Source of the DNA: an uncultured Eubacteriales bacterium | GTDB taxonomy: Bacteria > Bacillota > Clostridia > Christensenellales > QALW01 | Assembly: GCA_900552055.1 (NCBI GenBank) | Contig: URYI01000081.1 | Coordinates: 1-8,703, forward strand | Direction: 5' to 3' | DNA length: 8,703 nt | Shown here: positions 5,009-8,703 of the stretch, piece by piece | How the letters are laid out: each line of letters starts with the position of its first letter | How positions within the stretch are numbered: position 1 is the stretch's first letter | Program-made: the position numbers and the translations under genes | The notes under the pieces: model-generated | The model's input: only the letters and a program-made list of their open reading frames with translations | Told to the model about the DNA's origin: nothing | Databases searched by the model: none

Positions 5009-6786
5009 GGCTGCACCACCTCCGTTCCGAGCGTCTGCCCAGGCAAAGCAGAAGTCATTTCATTAACTATAGCAGTCATTCTCCTTAATTGCTCATCCTG
5101 CGCCTGTAATTGCTGATAAAGCTGAGCATTTTTAATTTGATTTTCCCGTATGCCCTCTATCATACTCTCTTTATTATCCATTATCATATTTTGCAAGGCC
5201 AATATCGCCTGGTCTGCATTATCAGGATTAAACGCGCCTCCTGAAAACAGTTCCATAACCATCTGGTTATGGCTTATGGTGTTAAAGGGATTTTTGCGCT
5301 GCGGAATAATCCGAATATCAAAAATAGCCTTGCGGAACCTCTCGGTTTGAATCGAGCCATCTTCCGCCATTACAGGCACTTTTAACGGTACTGCCTGCCC
5401 TTTAAGCAGCGAATTGTCATAATTTATATATTGCGGTTCTGTATCCCCATCGCCCAGAATCCTAAAGGAGCGTTCTTCGGTATAAAACTGACGTATCAGC
5501 TCTACAACCATATATGCAATTTCCGCAAAAGCCCGATAGCTGGCCTTTATACCATCCCTGGCTAATTTGCTTCCCGCCTCCTGGAGTGCAGTGATAGCGC
5601 CGTATGCAGTCACTCCTCCGCTGGTCGCGCCCTGTGAAAAGTCCCTGTTGCCCAAAAGCTCTTTTATTTCCTCTATTTTCTCAGTTCTATGCGTCATTAT
5701 CTGAGAAGGAATAGGCTGAGCCTGCAAATCACGCACGGCATCTGAATCTATAGAACCGTCCGCCTCTATAACCGTCTTACTCATATCCAGAAAATCTTCT
5801 GTTTTAATTCCTGCTCCTCTTTTTATCAGCCATCTTTGCCTGCCTGACAGCAGAGCATTTTCTTCAATGATATAATCCAGCTTATCTATGTACGACTGAG
5901 TTTTTTTACCGATATCTATCATCCCCATGCCATATATGGAGTTTTCAATGGGAATAAAGACGTCCAGTACAAACGGATACATACCATGCTCATAAATACC
6001 ATTAGCGCAAACCGGGTCCTGCCGGGAATCATACATTATTCTGCCGTTAATTATCTTTTCCAGATGCACTACATATTTTCCCGTCTCATCTCTGTAGCGC
6101 TGGTAACAGTCCACTACCATAGTTTTCTTTTCAAGCACGTTAGGACTGTAATCGCCAAAATATCCTCTGGCCTTGGAAGAAGTCGCGTCCGGTCTGATTT
6201 CAGGGTCATTGTACTGCCTTTTAAGAACGTCCGTATCCACCAGGGCCGTAACAAAAACATACCTGCTTTGCTGGATATCTGAAATATACGGTTCTGCAAA
6301 AAAGCACAGCGCGTCTATTTTCTTAATACAGATATCCCCCAGACCATCTTCTTTAGAATTATCCCATAATACCGAACAAATAGACGCTCCATGCTTTAGT
6401 TTATACCACCACAAATCGCTGTACACATTCTCAAAACCGTTCTTTTCCAACACGAGAGGAACTATTTTAGAAAGCCGTTCCGCTTCCTCTCTGTCCCCTT
6501 CTTCCCTCTCCAAAAATATTGGTTCGGGATAATTATCCATAGCATCCGCATGTTTATGCCATATGGCAGAAAAGAGAAAATTAGTCTGAGCATCCCGCTC
6601 CTCATTGCGGGAAGAAATATATTCCCAATACTGCCCGTTAAACCATCTCTCATTCTCCATTATGGCGCCGCTTTTCAGCGTCTTTTCGTTTTTATATAAA
6701 TCCAGTTCTTTCAGAAGCATGTCTGCTCGCTCCCTTTGGTGTCTACCAGGGTCCTGCTCCTTTTTTCTCCGCTTGAACAGGTTCAT
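5005..6786 (-). CDS. Portal protein, P22-like family (593 aa)
   Basis: This forms the dodecameric ring at one capsid vertex through which DNA enters and leaves. The N-terminus is very basic (residues 4-20). W48-F-N-G-Q-Y-W54 begins the part shared by this portal family. The middle (about 150-290) alternates beta strands and includes Y268-x-M-Y-P-F, as in P22-type portals. Residues 386-413, G-A-T-S-G-G-V-T-A-Y-G-A-I-T-A-L-Q-E-A-G-S-K, are the most recognisable motif. Residues about 536-578 form a Gln-rich helix, possibly the barrel/crown coiled coil. P22 portal is longer (725 residues), so the C-terminal barrel is shorter here. The ATG at 6784-6786 abuts the terminase stop (TAAATG) with GGGAGGA seven bases upstream. 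The gene ends by overlapping the protease start. Confidence 0.9.
   Translation of the reverse strand: MNLFKRRKKEQDPGRHQRERADMLLKELDLYKNEKTLKSGAIMENERWFNGQYWEYISSRNEERDAQTNFLFSAIWHKHADAMDNYPEPIFLEREEGDREEAERLSKIVPLVLEKNGFENVYSDLWWYKLKHGASICSVLWDNSKEDGLGDICIKKIDALCFFAEPYISDIQQSRYVFVTALVDTDVLKRQYNDPEIRPDATSSKARGYFGDYSPNVLEKKTMVVDCYQRYRDETGKYVVHLEKIINGRIMYDSRQDPVCANGIYEHGMYPFVLDVFIPIENSIYGMGMIDIGKKTQSYIDKLDYIIEENALLSGRQRWLIKRGAGIKTEDFLDMSKTVIEADGSIDSDAVRDLQAQPIPSQIMTHRTEKIEEIKELLGNRDFSQGATSGGVTAYGAITALQEAGSKLARDGIKASYRAFAEIAYMVVELIRQFYTEERSFRILGDGDTEPQYINYDNSLLKGQAVPLKVPVMAEDGSIQTERFRKAIFDIRIIPQRKNPFNTISHNQMVMELFSGGAFNPDNADQAILALQNMIMDNKESMIEGIRENQIKNAQLYQQLQAQDEQLRRMTAIVNEMTSALPGQTLGTEVVQP
5016..5023 (-). 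promoter_or_regulatory. Ribosome binding site that decides the TTG start of the Prp-like protease
   Basis: GGAGGTGG inside the last codons of the portal gene, seven bases before the TTG at 5006-5008. The nearby GTG codons are in the portal frame and run straight into its stop, so TTG is the only sensible start here. Confidence 0.7.
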
Positions 6787-8241
6787 TTATATTCCTCCCA
6801 TTTTGTAGCCGGATGTTTCCGCCGCAATATGCAAATTAAGCGGGTCAAACTCCTCCCGCGCCATACTCTGCTTAGTACGCAAAGGCAGCACCGGCCGATA
6901 CATGCACATATAGCGCGTCTCGTCATATATATGGTCCTCTCCGTCTGTATCTATATCCTCAACATTTACGGAGCTATATACCAGCGCCGGCATGGTGCGT
7001 ATAAAATCCCGGCATGTATTAAAGACATATAACCGGGGCATATTGCTTTGGTCAAAGGCCAGACGGTAATGCACCTGCATTTTGCCTGCAATACGCTTAT
7101 TATCTGCTTTTTCAAAGTAAATTCCTTTGCGTTCAAAAATTTTAGCCACGCTTCCGTCTGAACCCCTACTTTCATCAAAAATAGCCGGGTCGGCTATCCC
7201 GATAATGCGCCGTCCCTGCTCATGCGCCTCCTCATAGTCCTTAATTATAGCCGCCACCGCTCCGGGTTCTAAACGCATGCCCTCGTTAGGCGTCTTGGTC
7301 AGACCAGTAAATCTATCCTTAGGACTGCCGTATATTTCTGCGTACCGATACAATTTCCCCTCATCGTCTTCAGCCCAATACCCAACAGAAAACGGCCTTG
7401 AATATCCCCAGTCAAAAGAGCGGTATCTTTTCCAATGGTCAGGAATCTTAAACGGTTCAATAACATGTGTGCCCTTGCCGCTAATGTACTCTTGAGGAAT
7501 ATCCCGCCATTCAGTAAATACCTGGCCTTCAAACACGTCCCAGTCTCCCGACAAAAGCGCTCTGCGCAAAGCTTCGGGCTTTTGCTCCAATTCAAAGATA
7601 TATTCATCGCCTATATGCGGATTATCCAGCGCAGTGGCCGGTATATATTGTCTGGTAACTGTCCGGCTTTTACCCAGAACCTCACTGGAAATAACGCAGT
7701 CATATATTTTAAACGGCTCTTTTCCGTCAATAAACGCACTTTTAACCCAGCCATGCCCAACGCCGCCGGGGTTGGTTGTCGCCCTTATATACGGCTTAAT
7801 TCCCAATCTTTTAGGCGCTCTTACGCGCGTCCGCAAATAATCATAGACCGGCTTTTCAAAATGGGTCAATTCGTCAATGTACAGCCGATGCATCTCGGCC
7901 CCTTGATATGCATACGCATCCGCCAGATTGCGGCAATGCCTAAAATGCAAAGTCGAACCGTTAATTAAGCGCATATCATGCGTGCTCTTATTAAACCTGC
8001 CCAGTTCGGACGGAATACTCAGAATTGCTTCCCGTATTAAAGTATCCCTCAATTCAGGGTAAGTGCGTCTGAAAAGGTATGCATCCACATTTTCATGCTC
8101 TAACGCATCAATAAACGCCTCCATAACTATTGCTTTGCTCTTCCCCCCGCCCGCAGCACCGCCATACAGGACCTCATAAGCCGGGGAAGAATGAAAAAGC
8201 GCCTGTTTGGGCGTAGGCTTATAATCAATCTCAACGCACAT
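6787..8241 (-). CDS. terL: Terminase large subunit (484 aa)
   Basis: This is the motor that drives DNA into the empty head and cuts the concatemer. The ATPase half shows Walker A G27-G-A-A-G-G-G-K34-S35, Walker B L-Y-I-D123-E124, and the coupling motif T155-T-N157 followed by P-G-G. The nuclease half shows the RNase-H-like acidic residues: D277 in S-F-D-W-G-Y, D351 in I-A-D-P, and D436/D440 in the D-H-I-Y-D-E-T-R-Y motif near the C-terminus. Length and motif order are normal and nothing is missing, so the enzyme should be active. The ATG at 8239-8241 directly follows the stop of the small subunit gene (TAGATG), with a GAGGA site upstream within that gene. It docks onto the portal encoded next. 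Packaging type (cos or pac) cannot be read from the sequence. Confidence 0.96.
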   Translation of the reverse strand: MCVEIDYKPTPKQALFHSSPAYEVLYGGAAGGGKSKAIVMEAFIDALEHENVDAYLFRRTYPELRDTLIREAILSIPSELGRFNKSTHDMRLINGSTLHFRHCRNLADAYAYQGAEMHRLYIDELTHFEKPVYDYLRTRVRAPKRLGIKPYIRATTNPGGVGHGWVKSAFIDGKEPFKIYDCVISSEVLGKSRTVTRQYIPATALDNPHIGDEYIFELEQKPEALRRALLSGDWDVFEGQVFTEWRDIPQEYISGKGTHVIEPFKIPDHWKRYRSFDWGYSRPFSVGYWAEDDEGKLYRYAEIYGSPKDRFTGLTKTPNEGMRLEPGAVAAIIKDYEEAHEQGRRIIGIADPAIFDESRGSDGSVAKIFERKGIYFEKADNKRIAGKMQVHYRLAFDQSNMPRLYVFNTCRDFIRTMPALVYSSVNVEDIDTDGEDHIYDETRYMCMYRPVLPLRTKQSMAREEFDPLNLHIAAETSGYKMGGI

Positions 8242-8598
8242 CTAAACATCCTCTTTGTCCGGACGCGGCACAGCATGTACAATCTTAAGATTAACATTGC
8301 TTTCCCCATCTTCTCCGATTAAAGTCCTCAGCTCTTTAAACGCCTGCACGTCTCCCCGTTTTGCTCTGGAAAAAAGGCCGACAACCAGAAGCAAGCTATT
8401 ATTTATTTCCTCCTCTGAAAATCCCGTTTTAATAAGCGCCGTCTTATCTTTATCATTAGGAGGCATATTCAAAAGAATTTCCATACTTTCTTTAAGCGCT
8501 TTTCGCCTGCGCTTTGCTTCCCCGCTCGCTTTGCCTCCGCGTCTCCCTTTTTCTCGCGCTTCATCCGCGGTAGGGCGTTTTAGGTTCTGCTCATTCAT
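8242..8598 (-). CDS. Putative terminase small subunit, KGG-type N-terminus (118 aa)
   Basis: Small terminase subunits recognise the packaging site and hand DNA to the large subunit. The N-terminal part carries T10-A-D-E-A-R-E-K-G-R-R-G-G-K-A-S-G-E-A followed by K29-R-R-R-K33, a basic KGG-like motif I associate with small proteins just before terL in phages of Bacillota. Residues 34-45 and 61-96 are helical; G82-D-V-Q-A-F87 is a conserved-looking turn and helix. The C-terminal tail (100-118) is short and could contact the large subunit. No classic helix-turn-helix is obvious. The ATG at 8596-8598 has GGAGGTG at 8604-8610, five bases upstream. It abuts terL without a gap. The role is inferred from position, size and motif; a general DNA-binding protein is the alternative. 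Confidence 0.7.
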   Translation of the reverse strand: MNEQNLKRPTADEAREKGRRGGKASGEAKRRRKALKESMEILLNMPPNDKDKTALIKTGFSEEEINNSLLLVVGLFSRAKRGDVQAFKELRTLIGEDGESNVNLKIVHAVPRPDKEDV

Positions 8599-8617
8599 TT
8601 TTTCACCTCCGCATTAT

Positions 8618-8701
8618 TTATTCGCTGCCGGCCCCCGCCCCAGCCCTATAAAAATTATACGCAGCGGCTTTTCCCTTATCGCCAATTAATATATTATAAG
8701 C
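8618..8701 (-). CDS. C-terminal end of an unidentified upstream gene, truncated by the window edge
   Basis: A minus-strand frame is open from the right edge to a TAA at 8618-8620, giving 27 codons that end in a Tyr/Ala stretch and the Gly/Ala tail R-A-G-A-G-A-G-S-E. The other two minus-strand frames contain TAA stops within the first 20 bases. The stop lies just before the Shine-Dalgarno of the small terminase gene, as expected for the preceding gene in the same operon. The fragment is too short to identify, and an open frame of this length can occur by chance. The high GC of the Gly/Ala tail differs from the neighbouring sequence. Confidence 0.45.
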   Translation of the reverse strand, partial: AYNILIGDKGKAAAYNFYRAGAGAGSE

Positions 8702-8703
8702 AC

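Noticed and set aside
7299..7607. 102-codon minus-strand frame inside terL
   Set aside because: It is out of frame within the nuclease half of terL, and its sequence shows no recognisable motif.
7435..7968. 177-codon open frame on the plus strand
   Set aside because: It lies wholly opposite the terL gene, whose motifs are intact. It resembles no family I know, and no other plus-strand gene is supported in the window.
8255..8689. 144-codon open frame on the plus strand
   Set aside because: It is antisense to the small terminase gene and runs through that gene's ribosome binding site. Its low-complexity Ser/Pro/Arg composition is typical of a shadow frame.
8640..8700. TATAAT-like hexamers on the minus strand upstream of the small terminase gene
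   Set aside because: TATAAT occurs at 8654-8659, but the best -35 candidate (TTGGCG) is 20 bases away and matches poorly. The hexamers fall within a likely coding end, so a promoter cannot be supported.
1..8703. tRNA genes, CRISPR arrays, attachment sites, insertion sequences or riboswitches
   Set aside because: None was seen on either strand. No spaced direct repeats or cloverleaf patterns stood out, and nearly every base lies in a structural gene.

Overview
The window is one continuous block of late structural genes from a tailed phage or prophage. All of it is read on the minus strand, so transcription runs from high to low coordinates. No host gene, tRNA, rRNA, insertion sequence or CRISPR array is visible. 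A Bacillota (Firmicutes) host, most likely clostridial, is suggested by strong GGAGG-type ribosome binding sites, a TTG start with a good Shine-Dalgarno, middling GC content by eye, and a Prp-type cysteine protease. Host Prp enzymes trim ribosomal protein L27 in Bacillota.

Layout in transcription order: tail end of an unidentified gene at the right edge (8618-8701); putative small terminase (8242-8598); large terminase (6787-8241); P22-type portal (5005-6786); Prp-like cysteine protease (4682-5008); scaffold (3817-4689); N4-gp56-family major capsid protein (2572-3807); an intrinsic terminator/attenuator hairpin (2540-2562); a 75-residue small protein (2285-2512); a P22 gp4-like head-tail adaptor (1713-2288); a 491-residue beta-propeller-like protein resembling P22 gp10 (225-1700); a 79-residue small protein (11-250); and the first six codons of a further gene (1-18). 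Genes abut or overlap by a few bases almost everywhere. The one clear break is the 59-base gap with a hairpin just after the capsid gene.

The terminase packages DNA through the portal into a shell built from the capsid protein around the scaffold. The adaptor and propeller protein then probably plug the portal and form the base of a short tail. Gene order follows P22 (3-2-1-8-5-4-10), so a podovirus-like particle is the best guess, although no tail spike or needle lies in the window.

The most interesting point is the protease. It sits between portal and scaffold, where phages usually keep their maturation protease, and keeps the Prp His/Cys dyad (H20, C32). The two next genes, scaffold and capsid, both start with the same short motif F-D-L-Q-A-F, written with different synonymous codons. 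It resembles the L27 N-terminal extension that Prp removes. This looks like a self-contained enzyme-plus-two-substrates system in which the phage brings its own Prp to trim its scaffold and capsid.
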